Assembly (NCBI GenBank): GCA_039964455.1
Contig: JBDVXK010000007.1
Location: forward strand, 1-41,075
DNA: 41,075 bases
Source of the DNA: CALJFL01 sp039964455
GTDB lineage: Bacteria > Pseudomonadota > Gammaproteobacteria > Pseudomonadales > Halieaceae
Direction: 5' to 3'
Numbering within the stretch: the first letter of the stretch is position 1; every line of letters starts with the position of its first letter. Below the pieces are notes generated by a model. The model saw nothing but the letters and a program-made list of their open reading frames with translations. It was not told the DNA's origin and searched no databases. Shown one piece after another: positions 1-8,186 of this stretch. The position numbers and the translations under genes are program-made.

Positions 1-36
1 GCCGCAAAAGCGCTGACGCTGCTCGCGGGCGAGTAA
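1..36 (+). CDS. 3' end of an unidentified upstream gene
   Basis: An open frame runs in from the window edge and ends at a TAA after 11 codons (AAKALTLLAGE). The fragment is too short to assign. glyA or another housekeeping gene could precede nrdR, but the visible C-terminus does not resemble the GlyA ends I know. It lies about 110 bases upstream of nrdR on the same strand. Confidence 0.4.
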   Translation, partial: AAKALTLLAGE

Positions 37-147
37 ATTCCGGTCCGAAATACACGAACTATTCTTCACACTGCTTAGCTATAACCCTTCCAGCGCTTTA
101 TCCAACAATGTGTTATTCTTCAAACACTTAGCTCACAGGAATAGCCA

Positions 148-636
148 ATGCATTGCCCGTTCTGCGCCGCAGACGACACCAAAGTGATCGATTCCCGTCT
201 GGTTGCCGGTGGCGACCAGGTGCGTCGTCGTCGCGAATGTCTCAGCTGTAAGGAGCGCTACACCACCTACGAGGTGGCTGAATTGGTGATGCCGCGGGTG
301 ATAAAGCAGGACGGTACGCGCGAGCCCTTCAATGAGGAGAAACTGCGGGCGGGTTTCCTGCGTGCATTGGAAAAACGTCCGGTGTCTATCGAGGACATCG
401 AAGAAGTGATCAACCAGATCAAACATGCCCTGCGTGCTACCGGAGAGCGCGAGGTACGCTCGCTGGTGTTGGGTGAGTTTGTGATGGACCACCTCAAGAA
501 GCTGGACCAGGTGGCCTATGTTCGTTTTGCCTCGGTCTATCGTAGCTTTGAGGATATCGCCGAGTTCCGCCGAGCGATTGAGCGGCTGGAAGCCGAGCCT
601 GCCGAAACACCCGATGAGGAGAGCGAGTCGGCCTGA
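148..636 (+). CDS. nrdR: Transcriptional repressor NrdR
   Basis: NrdR is the ATP/dATP-sensing repressor of ribonucleotide reductase genes. The 162-residue protein has the family's usual length, with a slightly extended acidic tail. It opens with the zinc-ribbon pair CPFC (residues 3-6) and a second pair in RECLSCKERY (about residues 31-40). The ATP-cone domain follows, with VIKQDGTREPFNEEKL at about residues 50-65. The ATG is preceded by an AGGAA ribosome site seven bases upstream. The gene heads the riboflavin operon, a standard gammaproteobacterial arrangement. I saw no clear NrdR box in the 110 bases upstream. Confidence 0.96.
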   Translation: MHCPFCAADDTKVIDSRLVAGGDQVRRRRECLSCKERYTTYEVAELVMPRVIKQDGTREPFNEEKLRAGFLRALEKRPVSIEDIEEVINQIKHALRATGEREVRSLVLGEFVMDHLKKLDQVAYVRFASVYRSFEDIAEFRRAIERLEAEPAETPDEESESA

Positions 637-658
637 CCGGCCCACTTTCGCCCCCGTA

Positions 659-1780
659 ATGGATACCACCTTCGACACCCGCATGATGGCTCGCGCTTTG
701 CAATTGGCCAGGCTTGGTCAGTACTCGGCGATGCCTAACCCCCATGTGGGTTGTGTGCTGGTGCGTGACGGCCATGTGATAGGCGAGGGGTTCACTCAGC
801 CCGCTGGTGGCAACCATGCTGAAATTGAAGCCCTTGCTGCCGCGGGCGATGCCACCGCTGCCACGGCTTATGTGACGCTGGAGCCCTGCAGTCATCATGG
901 CAAAACCGGTCCCTGTGCGGATGCGCTGATAGCCGCGGGGGTGGCCAGGGTGGTCGCCGCTATGGAAGATCCTAATCCCGCGGTGGCCGGTAATGGGTTG
1001 GCCAGATTGCGCGAGGCGGGTATTGAGACCAGCTGCGGTTTGTTGGAAGACGAGGCGCGGCAGGTGATCCCCGGATTTATCGCTCGCATGACCCGCGGTC
1101 GCGGGCGGGTGCGCGTTAAACTGGCAATGTCGCTTGATGGTCGAACCGCTATGGCCTCAGGAGAGAGCCAATGGATTACTGGCCCGGCGGCGCGGGCTGA
1201 TGTGCAGCGTCTGCGTGCCGCCAGTTGTGCGATTGTGACCGGTGTTGGCACGGTATTGGCCGATGACTGCGCCCTGACGGTGCGAGCAGGGGAGCTGGAC
1301 CTCCCTGCCGACGAGGCAGAGAGGGCCGCAGGGCGACAGCCCTTGCGCGTGGTCCTGGATTCCCAATTACGCACGCCACTAAATGCGAAGGTTTTGTCGG
1401 CTGATGCTGCCACGCTGTTGCTACACGGCGAGCAAGCAGAGACTTCTGAGGCCTTGAAAGCGTCTCCTGCCGAAATTGCACCTTTGGCGGTGGGCTTCGC
1501 AGGCCTTGATCTTCATGCAGTGATGACCCTGCTGGCAGAGCGGCAGTGCAATGAAATTCTGGTAGAATCTGGCCCCCGTTTGGCGGGAGCCTTGCTGCAG
1601 GCCGGGCTGGCGGATGAATTGATTGTGTATATGGCGCCGGCATTGTTAGGTAGCCGCGCTCAGCCATTGCTGGAGCTGCCCATAGATTCCATGGGCGATA
1701 AGGTGCCGCTGAACATCACCGATGTTCGAAAAGTGGGCCAGGACTGGCGCTTCACCGTAACACCAGCATCGATTAGCTGA
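659..1780 (+). CDS. ribD: Bifunctional riboflavin biosynthesis deaminase/reductase RibD
   Basis: RibD catalyses two cytosolic steps of riboflavin synthesis: deamination of the pyrimidinone 5'-phosphate and NADPH-dependent reduction of its ribosyl chain. The N-terminal cytidine-deaminase-like domain shows the zinc motif in GGNHAEIEAL and PCSHHGKTGPC. The C-terminal reductase domain begins at about residue 145 with RVRVKLAMSLDGRTA and contains a late VESGPRLAGALL segment. The frame stays open upstream to 518 inside nrdR. I chose the ATG at 659 because the conserved deaminase start follows directly and it lies just past the nrdR stop. The 373-residue length is normal. Confidence 0.95.
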   Translation: MDTTFDTRMMARALQLARLGQYSAMPNPHVGCVLVRDGHVIGEGFTQPAGGNHAEIEALAAAGDATAATAYVTLEPCSHHGKTGPCADALIAAGVARVVAAMEDPNPAVAGNGLARLREAGIETSCGLLEDEARQVIPGFIARMTRGRGRVRVKLAMSLDGRTAMASGESQWITGPAARADVQRLRAASCAIVTGVGTVLADDCALTVRAGELDLPADEAERAAGRQPLRVVLDSQLRTPLNAKVLSADAATLLLHGEQAETSEALKASPAEIAPLAVGFAGLDLHAVMTLLAERQCNEILVESGPRLAGALLQAGLADELIVYMAPALLGSRAQPLLELPIDSMGDKVPLNITDVRKVGQDWRFTVTPASIS

Positions 1781-1804
1781 TCTGGCGTAAGGATTTAAGG
1801 ACGT

Positions 1805-2461
1805 ATGTTTACAGGCATTATTCAGGCCGTTGGCGAAATTGCCGCCATGGAGCCCAGTGGTGGCGACATGAGGCTGCGCGTGCACACCGGCAAGTTGCCG
1901 CTGGGTGATGTTGGCCTGGGCGACAGCATTGCGACCAACGGCGTGTGCCTGACCGTGACCAGTTTGCCCGGTGATGGCTACTGGGCTGATGTGTCTATAG
2001 AAACGCTGGATTTCACCACATTGGGTAATCTCTCGCCAGGTGCGCAGGTGAATCTGGAGAAGGCACTGACCCCCGAGAGTCGCCTTGGTGGCCATATTGT
2101 CAGTGGACACGTGGATGGCGTGGGTGAAGTGTTGAGCTTGGGTGAAGATGGCCGCTCCTGGCGGTTCGTATTCCGGGCGCCAGATAATTTGGCGAAGTAT
2201 ATCGCCCACAAGGGCTCGATTTGTGTTGATGGCACCAGCCTGACCGTCAACGCGGTCAACGGCGCTGAGTTTGAGTTGAATATTATCCCGCAGACCATGG
2301 CCGAGACGGTGTTTGGTGACTATAAGCCAGGCACCAAAGTGAACCTGGAGGTAGACGTGATTGCGCGCTACCTGGAGCGTCTGGTGCTGGGTGATGCCGC
2401 TGCAGACCCGGCGGCCAGTGGACTATCGATGGCCCAGTTGGCCGAAAACGGCTACCTCTAA
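1805..2461 (+). CDS. ribE: Riboflavin synthase, alpha chain
   Basis: This enzyme dismutates two molecules of 6,7-dimethyl-8-ribityllumazine to riboflavin plus the pyrimidinedione, which RibH recycles. The 218-residue protein starts with the invariant MFTGIIQ. It shows the two homologous lumazine-binding barrels typical of the family: the first has ATNGVCLTVT (about residues 42-51), and the second has GHIVSGHVDGVG followed by CVDGTSLTVN. It lies 24 bases after ribD and is probably co-transcribed. Some naming schemes call this gene ribC. Confidence 0.96.
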   Translation: MFTGIIQAVGEIAAMEPSGGDMRLRVHTGKLPLGDVGLGDSIATNGVCLTVTSLPGDGYWADVSIETLDFTTLGNLSPGAQVNLEKALTPESRLGGHIVSGHVDGVGEVLSLGEDGRSWRFVFRAPDNLAKYIAHKGSICVDGTSLTVNAVNGAEFELNIIPQTMAETVFGDYKPGTKVNLEVDVIARYLERLVLGDAAADPAASGLSMAQLAENGYL

Positions 2462-2503
2462 CCGGGAGCCGCAGTGGCGTAAATGTGCGCCTAATGGAAC
2501 TGA

Positions 2504-3616
2504 ATGATGCAAGTAAATACCGTCAATGAATTGATCAGTGATATCCGCCAGGGACGCATGGTGGTACTGCTGGACGATGACGCTGACAGCCACAACGAGG
2601 GTGTGGTGATGGTGGCGGCAGAGCACTGCGATGCCGATCACGTAAACTTCATGGCCCGCCAGGCCAGAGGCCTGGTTTGCCTGACGCTCACCGAAGAGCG
2701 CTGCAAGCAGCTGGACCTGCCGCCTATGGTGGACGATGCGCTGGGTGAGAAGTCGAACTTCACCTTGTCCATTGAAGCGACAGTGGGCATTGATACTGGC
2801 ATTTCCGCGGGCGACCGCGCCCGAACGGTGCATGCAGCCGTAGCGCCTCACGCGGTACCCGGCGATATCGTGCAACCGGGACACATCTTCCCCTTGGCCG
2901 TGGTGCCCGGGGGTGTTCTGGTGCGTGCCGGCCATACAGAAGCGGCCTCGGACTATGCGCAACTGGCGGGATTGTTACCGGCAGCTGTGATCGCGGATAT
3001 TTTGACACCTGCGGGCGAGGTCGCTGACGGTCCGGCGCTGGTTGAGTTCGCCCAGAAGCACCAACTCAAGATTGGCACGATAGCTGACCTCATCCATTTC
3101 AGGATGGTCAATGAACGCACTGTTCACCAGGTGCGCCAGGGCACGATTGATACGGCTTATGGAGAGTTCCGCCTGACGGCCTACCGCGACGACAATGCCG
3201 GAGAGATTCATCTGGCCCTGTCACAGGGAGAGATTTCTCCCGATGAGCCAACGCTCGTTAGAGTGCACGTGAAGTCCGCCCTGCGAGATCTGGTAGGCAG
3301 CGAATTGGCCGGTCGGCCCACCTGGAGTATGGACCGCTGCATGAAAACGGTTGCTGAGGCTGGCCGTGGCGTTATCGTGCTGCTGGCAAGAGAAGAGGGC
3401 CCTGAGCAACTGTTGGCGAGCGTCGACATGGCCTTGGGTGAGGATGCGGCGAGCGGCGGCGTAAGCCCGGATACCTACACAACCGTAGGCCTTGGCTCAC
3501 AAATTCTGCGTGACCTTGGGGTGGGCAAAATCCACCTGATGGGCGCGCCGATCAAGTACAATGCGATTTCCGGTTTTGATCTGGAAGTGATGGATTTTGT
3601 GAATCCAGAGAGTTAA
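2504..3616 (+). CDS. ribB: RibB-RibA fusion protein with degraded active sites in both domains
   Basis: The 370-residue protein has the architecture of a 3,4-dihydroxy-2-butanone 4-phosphate synthase (RibB) fused to a GTP cyclohydrolase II-like (RibA) domain. The RibB half keeps VRAGHTEA (140-147) and DIVQPGHIFPL. However, the usual D-R-E-N-E-G-D metal and ribulose-phosphate loop reads D28-S-H-N-E-G-V34, with one residue inserted upstream, and the conserved late catalytic Glu is Asp165. The C-terminal half begins at about residue 206 and lacks the C-x10-C-x-C zinc site of active cyclohydrolase II. Loss in the C-terminal half is known for RibBX-type proteins. Loss in the RibB half is unexpected, because this is the only ribB in the operon. 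A second ATG lies one codon downstream of the start. Confidence 0.85.
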   Translation: MMQVNTVNELISDIRQGRMVVLLDDDADSHNEGVVMVAAEHCDADHVNFMARQARGLVCLTLTEERCKQLDLPPMVDDALGEKSNFTLSIEATVGIDTGISAGDRARTVHAAVAPHAVPGDIVQPGHIFPLAVVPGGVLVRAGHTEAASDYAQLAGLLPAAVIADILTPAGEVADGPALVEFAQKHQLKIGTIADLIHFRMVNERTVHQVRQGTIDTAYGEFRLTAYRDDNAGEIHLALSQGEISPDEPTLVRVHVKSALRDLVGSELAGRPTWSMDRCMKTVAEAGRGVIVLLAREEGPEQLLASVDMALGEDAASGGVSPDTYTTVGLGSQILRDLGVGKIHLMGAPIKYNAISGFDLEVMDFVNPES

Positions 3617-3671
3617 AGAGAACTCGCATTGAACTGAATAAAACCGAATAGCACAGAGAAGGAAGCGAACA

Positions 3672-4145
3672 ATGAGTGACGTAAAAACAATAGAGGGCAA
3701 CTTCACCAGCGGCAAGGGCGACTACGCCATTGTAGTGGGCCGCTGGAACAGCTTTGTGGTTGAGCACCTGCTGGACGGCGCGATCGATACCCTGCGTCGC
3801 CACGGTGTTAGCGACAAGCAAATTACCGTGGTGCGGGCGCCCGGAGCCTTCGAGATTCCGCTGGTCTGCAAGCAGGTGGCAGCCAAGGGTGGCGTGGATG
3901 CCATTATCGCCCTGGGTGCCGTGATTCGAGGCGGAACCCCGCACTTTGAATACGTAGCCGGCGAATGCGTTAAGGGTATTTCCCAGGTGAGCCTGGATCA
4001 CAGTGTGCCGATTGCTTTCGGCGTGCTGACGGTGGACTCCATTGAACAGGCGGTTGAGCGTTCCGGCACCAAGGCGGGCAACAAGGGCGCTGAGGCGGCC
4101 CAGTCTGCGCTGGAGATGGTTAGCCTGCTGGGTAAAATCGGCTAG
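3672..4145 (+). CDS. ribH: 6,7-dimethyl-8-ribityllumazine synthase
   Basis: RibH condenses the butanone phosphate with the ribitylaminopyrimidinedione to give lumazine, the substrate of riboflavin synthase. The 157-residue length is usual. Visible family marks are VVGRWNSFVVEHLLDGA (about 20-36), the VRAPGAFEIP loop (about 55-64), ALGAVIRGGTPHFEYV (about 79-94) with its catalytic His, and PIAFGVLT in the C-terminal third. The stop codon TAG shares its last base with the GTG start of nusB, so the two are translationally coupled. Confidence 0.97.
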   Translation: MSDVKTIEGNFTSGKGDYAIVVGRWNSFVVEHLLDGAIDTLRRHGVSDKQITVVRAPGAFEIPLVCKQVAAKGGVDAIIALGAVIRGGTPHFEYVAGECVKGISQVSLDHSVPIAFGVLTVDSIEQAVERSGTKAGNKGAEAAQSALEMVSLLGKIG

Positions 4146-4600
4146 TGGCCAAAACGCAGCACAATACGCTGGCCGCCGAGCGACGCAAAGCCAGGCATTA
4201 CGGCATGCAGGCGCTCTATCAGTGGCATATGGCTGGCGCCTCGCTGAGTGATATCGAAGCAGAGTTCCGGGCCGAATACGATTTCAGCCACGTGGACCTG
4301 GCGTACTTTCAAGCCTTGCTGCACGAGATTCCCACTCACGTGGATACTCTCGAAGCAGGTTTGACCCCGCTGCTGGATCGGAAGCTGGACGAATTGGATC
4401 CCATCGAAAGAACCCTGTTGCGCATGGGCGCCTGGGAGCTGACCGAACGTCTCGACGTGCCCTATAAAGTAGTGATCAATGAAGCGGTTGCCCTGGCCAA
4501 GAAGTTTGGGGCCACTGATAGCTACAAGTACATCAATGGTGTGCTCGACAAGTCCGCCCACGAGCTGCGTAAGGTCGAGATTGACGCGGCCTCCGGTTAA
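4145..4600 (+). CDS. nusB: Transcription antitermination factor NusB
   Basis: NusB binds boxA RNA together with NusE (S10) and supports antitermination of rRNA transcription. The 151-residue protein has the family opening, an Arg-rich helix followed by ARHYGMQALYQW. It also has the helical core segments LDELDPIERTLLRMGAWEL and VINEAVALAKKFGATDSYKYINGVLD. The start is a GTG whose first base is the last base of the ribH stop (TAGTG), the tightest coupling in the operon. Confidence 0.96.
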   Translation: MAKTQHNTLAAERRKARHYGMQALYQWHMAGASLSDIEAEFRAEYDFSHVDLAYFQALLHEIPTHVDTLEAGLTPLLDRKLDELDPIERTLLRMGAWELTERLDVPYKVVINEAVALAKKFGATDSYKYINGVLDKSAHELRKVEIDAASG

Positions 4601-4664
4601 TTGTCTCATTAACTTCGCGCGCACCAGCTAGTTCCCTATCAGCTAACTGCTGAGTAATACTCCA

Positions 4665-5585
4665 ATGCCACTCTCAGAATTCAGTCTCATCTATCGATAT
4701 TTCTCCTCACTTGGCCGTGGTGACGCGGTCGACCTGGGTGTGGGCGATGATTGCGCCATTTTGAGCCTTCAACCTGGTGAGCGACTGGCGACCTCCGTGG
4801 ATACCATGGTGGAGGGGGTTCACTTTCCGGTAGAGGCCTTTCCCGAGGATATTGGCTACCGCGCGGTGGCAGTGGCGGCCAGCGATCTCGCGGCGATGGG
4901 TGCCAGGCCCATTGGCATGACCCTGGCACTAACCCTGCCTGACGCCGATGAGTTCTGGCTGAATACCTTTAGTCAGGGCATCGCCGCAGCGGTTTCGTCC
5001 TTTGGTTTGCCCCTGGTAGGGGGTGACACAACACGCGGGCCACTATCTATTTCAGTGCAGGTAATGGGTGCGCTGCCAGCTACCGGCGGCTTGTTGCGTG
5101 GGGGTGCGCAGGTGGGGGATGGCGTTTATGTATCCGGGACTTTAGGCGACTCAGCCGCGGGCCTTTCTTTGTTGAATGGCGATTGGCAGTGCGGCCCTGA
5201 TGCTGGCGAATATTTGCACCGGCGGTTTTATCGGCCAGAACCTAGGCTTGCTCTGGGGCTGGAGTTACTTCAAGTGGCCTCCGCGGCGATCGATATCTCG
5301 GATGGGCTTATCGCCGATGCCGGGCACGTTGCTGCTGCAAGTGGTGTTCAACTTCGGATTGATTCGGCAGCTCTGCCATTGTCAGTAGCTTTGCAGTTGC
5401 ACCCTGATCCTATCCAAGCATTACGCTGGGCATTGAGCGGTGGTGATGACTATGAGCTACTGGCTTGCCTGCCGCCAGTTAGGGCGGTACCAAATGGTAT
5501 GACGCTGATTGGCCAAGTACTGGAAGGCGAGGGTGTTTCTTGCGATGTGGATGTTGGCGACCAAGCCGGATTTAGCCACTTTTAA
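4665..5585 (+). CDS. thiL: Thiamine-monophosphate kinase
   Basis: ThiL phosphorylates thiamine monophosphate to the active cofactor thiamine diphosphate, using ATP in the cytosol. The 306-residue protein shows the AIR-synthase-type fold: GVGDDCAIL (about 26-34), TSVDTMVEGVHF (about 44-55), the metal-binding loop PLVGGDTTRGP (about 115-125), VSGTLGDSAAGL, and SGGDDYELL near the C-terminus. It sits 64 bases after nusB and just before pgpA, the common gammaproteobacterial order. Confidence 0.96.
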   Translation: MPLSEFSLIYRYFSSLGRGDAVDLGVGDDCAILSLQPGERLATSVDTMVEGVHFPVEAFPEDIGYRAVAVAASDLAAMGARPIGMTLALTLPDADEFWLNTFSQGIAAAVSSFGLPLVGGDTTRGPLSISVQVMGALPATGGLLRGGAQVGDGVYVSGTLGDSAAGLSLLNGDWQCGPDAGEYLHRRFYRPEPRLALGLELLQVASAAIDISDGLIADAGHVAAASGVQLRIDSAALPLSVALQLHPDPIQALRWALSGGDDYELLACLPPVRAVPNGMTLIGQVLEGEGVSCDVDVGDQAGFSHF

Positions 5586-5665
5586 GCGCTGACCGTTCTG
5601 CCTAGAGGGTTACACTCGGCCGCGATCACCGTACACTTGTGCAACGATGATCCTCTGGAGTTGGA

Positions 5666-6181
5666 ATGAGCCCCGATTCTGACAGCCCAACTCAACATCC
5701 GACAGATGGCGAAGCCCTGAAGCCAACGCCGTTTACCAATCCCATACAATTTCTGGCCTTTGGCTTCGGCAGTGGTCTGTCCCCCAAAGGGCCTGGCACA
5801 GCTGGCACCCTCGCGGCCATACCTCTCTATTGGTTTATGGCTGACCTCAATCTGCTGGCCTACAGTGCCGTGGTTTTGCTCGCGTTTATTGTTGGTGTTT
5901 ACCTTTGCGGCAAGGCCAGTGAGCAATTGGGCGTGCATGACCATGGTGGCATCGTGTGGGATGAGTTTGTAGGCTTCTGGATCACGATGTGGGCGGTGCC
6001 AGCCGATATCACCTGGATAATTTTCGGCTTTGTGGTGTTTCGGGTGTTCGATATCGCCAAGCCGTGGCCGATCAGTGGTCTGGACAAGAAGGTGCATGGC
6101 GGTTTTGGCATCATGATTGATGATGTGGTGGCCGGGCTGTTTGCCTGCGGCACACTGCATCTGGCGCTCTGGTTTACCTGA
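5666..6181 (+). CDS. pgpA: Phosphatidylglycerophosphatase A
   Basis: PgpA is an inner-membrane enzyme that dephosphorylates phosphatidylglycerophosphate to phosphatidylglycerol. The 171-residue protein has the family signature FGFGSGLSPKGPGTAGTL at about residues 31-48, an acidic HDHGGIVWDEFVGFW segment (about 91-105) and FRVFDIAKPWPI (about 127-138). Hydrophobic spans lie at about 50-80, 105-127 and near the C-terminus. It follows thiL in the usual order, with an 80-base gap that could hold a minor promoter. Confidence 0.94.
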   Translation: MSPDSDSPTQHPTDGEALKPTPFTNPIQFLAFGFGSGLSPKGPGTAGTLAAIPLYWFMADLNLLAYSAVVLLAFIVGVYLCGKASEQLGVHDHGGIVWDEFVGFWITMWAVPADITWIIFGFVVFRVFDIAKPWPISGLDKKVHGGFGIMIDDVVAGLFACGTLHLALWFT

Positions 6182-6203
6182 GTTGGCTGGCCGGGAGACG
6201 AAA

Positions 6204-6839
6204 ATGAAGAAAGCAGTACTTTTGATAACACTTTGTTTCTCGATGGCAGCCCTGGCGCAAAACATCGGGCTGCAGGTGCAAGCCCTGTTCCCAAATGCCG
6301 CCGTGGTCAAGATCAATGGGCAACAAAAGACTCTGAGGGTAGGGGAGAGTCATGCGGGCGTTACCCTGCTTGAAGCCGACTCACGCCAGGGTACCTTCGA
6401 AATCAATGGCGAAAAGCATGTGCTTAAAGTGTCCCAGCTGATAACCGGCAAGTATCAGGAGCCCGAAAAGAAAGTAGTGACCATCCCCCGCGATGCGTTA
6501 CTGCAATACCGTACGGTGGCTACCATCAATGGCCGCCGAGTGGCAGTGATGGTTGATACCGGCGCAAATATCGTGGCGATGAGCACCAGCCATGCCAGCA
6601 GCGTGGGCTTGAAATACGAAGAGGGCTTGCCCACCCAGGTGGAAACAGCCGGCGGTATCGCCAATGCCTGGTTTGTGAAGCTGGATTCAGTGGATGTTGG
6701 CGGTATCCGTGTGGAGAATGTGGATGCCTCGGTCGTTGAGGGAGGCTATCCGACCACCATATTGCTGGGAATGAGTTATCTGAAGCATGTGGAAATGGTA
6801 GAGAACGGAGGGATTTTGTCACTGTCCAGGGATTGGTGA
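6204..6839 (+). CDS. Exported retropepsin-like aspartic protease (clan AA)
   Basis: The 211-residue protein has an N-terminal Sec signal (MKKAVLLITLCFSMAALAQ). A linker or SH3-like region follows, then a single retropepsin-type domain from about residue 95. The catalytic triad VMVDTGANIVAMS and the matching LLGMSYL hydrophobic-Gly element are both present, as in the bacterial one-domain aspartic protease family (TIGR02281 type). Such proteins work as dimers; the substrate is unknown. The frame is open upstream inside pgpA, but the ATG at 6204 gives the signal peptide directly. The gene is convergent with ispA. Confidence 0.8.
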   Translation: MKKAVLLITLCFSMAALAQNIGLQVQALFPNAAVVKINGQQKTLRVGESHAGVTLLEADSRQGTFEINGEKHVLKVSQLITGKYQEPEKKVVTIPRDALLQYRTVATINGRRVAVMVDTGANIVAMSTSHASSVGLKYEEGLPTQVETAGGIANAWFVKLDSVDVGGIRVENVDASVVEGGYPTTILLGMSYLKHVEMVENGGILSLSRDW

Positions 6840-6856
6840 CATAGAAACTAACTATT

Positions 6857-6885
6857 TATCAAAGGGTTAGTGGTCCCTTTCGATA
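6857..6885. terminator. Possible bidirectional hairpin between convergent genes
   Basis: AAAGGG (6861-6866) and CCCTTT (6875-6880) form a six-base stem around an eight-base loop. Flanking TATC/GATA could extend it past a one-base bulge. It lies at the meeting point of the protease gene and ispA and includes the ispA stop. No clean U-run follows, so its strength is doubtful. Confidence 0.3.
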
Positions 6886-7781
6886 ATATACCGCGCCATT
6901 TCCCTCAGGTTGTCTGCTGATTCATCAAAATCGCCAAGTGCATCCAGCGCTGCCTGCAGGAGCCGCTGCGCCTCGGCTTTGGCACCGTCCAGTCCCAGTA
7001 ATTTGACGTAAGTCGGCTTGTTGGCTTCCTCGTCCTTCCCCTTAGTTTTACCCAGCTTCTCCGCATCGCCCTCGACATCAAGAATGTCGTCCACCACCTG
7101 AAATGCCAGGCCGATGTGGGTTCCGTATTCGTCCAGCGCGGCCAACTGCTCTTCGGTGGCGTTAGCCGCGATGCCGCCCAGCGCCAGCGATGCGCGAATA
7201 AGGGCACCGGTTTTCAGGGAGTGCATGGCCCGTAGTTCTTCCAGTGTCATATCGGAGTCAGTGGCCTGAATATCGATGTACTGGCCGCCGACCATGCCCT
7301 CGAAGCCAGCGGCGTTTGAGAGCACTTTGATCATTCGAACTTTCTGGGTATCTGTTAGATCCGGAGCGTCGGCGATTAGCTCGAATGCACGGGCCTGTAA
7401 GCCGTCTCCGACCAGGATGGCAGTGGCCTCGTCAAAGGCCTTGTGCAGGCTGGGCTTGCCACGGCGCATATCGTCGTCGTCCATGGCTGGGAGATCGTCA
7501 TGGATTAGGGAGTAGGTGTGGATTAGTTCGAGAGCACAGGCTAGAGAATCTACAGCTACCGACTCCAGTGTCGGATCCAGCGTATGTGCTGTGCAATAGG
7601 CGAGAGCTGGGCGAATCTGCTTGCCGCTGTTAGCCAATGCATAATCGCAGCAGTCGAACAGTTTTTCTAGGTTGTTACTTTTGAGTGGACTCTTTGGCGG
7701 TGGATTTATAGTAAGCATGGCCAATGCGGTGGCACATCTTTGTTGGTACTGCTCGATAAAAGAGGGGACTGCCCGGCTCAC
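6867..7781 (-). CDS. ispA: Farnesyl diphosphate synthase (geranyltranstransferase)
   Basis: IspA condenses isopentenyl diphosphate with dimethylallyl and geranyl diphosphates to give farnesyl diphosphate for quinones, undecaprenyl carriers and similar products. The 304-residue protein has both Asp-rich metal motifs: the first in LIHDDLPAMDDDDMRRG (about 93-109) and the second in QVVDDILD (about 230-237). The start is GTG, overlapping the xseB TGA as GTGA, so the two are translationally coupled. dxs, which commonly follows ispA in gammaproteobacteria, is not behind it here but 12 kb away on the other side of the glycan locus. The 5' part of the gene is lower in G+C than the 3' part. Confidence 0.96.
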   Translation of the reverse strand: MSRAVPSFIEQYQQRCATALAMLTINPPPKSPLKSNNLEKLFDCCDYALANSGKQIRPALAYCTAHTLDPTLESVAVDSLACALELIHTYSLIHDDLPAMDDDDMRRGKPSLHKAFDEATAILVGDGLQARAFELIADAPDLTDTQKVRMIKVLSNAAGFEGMVGGQYIDIQATDSDMTLEELRAMHSLKTGALIRASLALGGIAANATEEQLAALDEYGTHIGLAFQVVDDILDVEGDAEKLGKTKGKDEEANKPTYVKLLGLDGAKAEAQRLLQAALDALGDFDESADNLREMARYIIERDH

Positions 7782-8035
7782 TCCAGATCCTCAAAATCCG
7801 AAGTCTGGCTGGCAATAGGCTCTCCATTTTCCTCAAGCAGTAGCCTTACCTTCTGCTCCGCTGTAGCAAGCGCGCGTTGTGCATCTCTAGTGAGCGTCAC
7901 ACCTTCTTCGAAAGATGCTAAAGAATCTGCCAGGCTAGTGTCCTCACTTTCCAAGCGGTTGGTAATGGCTTCTAGTTTGGTGATGGCAGACTCGAAGACC
8001 ATAGTCTCTGTGTCAGATTTGGATTTTGAGGGCAT
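7778..8035 (-). CDS. xseB: Exodeoxyribonuclease VII small subunit
   Basis: XseB partners XseA in the single-strand-specific exonuclease VII. The 85-residue protein is all-helical, with the family pattern FESAITKLEAITNRLE, a short ExxSLADSLASFEEGV segment and a heptad-like C-terminal helix. I took the ATG at 8035 rather than an in-frame start 14 codons upstream. It has a GGAAAG site six bases ahead, and it gives the usual size. Confidence 0.93.
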   Translation of the reverse strand: MPSKSKSDTETMVFESAITKLEAITNRLESEDTSLADSLASFEEGVTLTRDAQRALATAEQKVRLLLEENGEPIASQTSDFEDLE

Positions 8036-8186
8036 TATTGCTTTCCGAAGAGCTCTATTTCCGCTGAAGTATACCAATTCTAGTGAAAGAGTTATTTGTT
8101 GAATGTTTTACTATTCAGCAGATTATTCAATGTATGCCAGGCTCTACACTGATAATATATTAGGGCGTATCCCCCACTGATCCTGG

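Noticed and set aside
133..684. Long open frame on the - strand across nrdR
   Set aside because: It is antisense to a clear NrdR gene, and its translation shows no recognisable domain.
2461..2504. FMN riboswitch before the RibB-RibA gene
   Set aside because: The gap is only about 40 bases and lacks the conserved RFN-element segments.
8090..8150. Imperfect TTGAAT/ATTCAA repeats upstream of the flippase as a regulatory site
   Set aside because: The arms are short and in AT-rich DNA where such pairs arise by chance.
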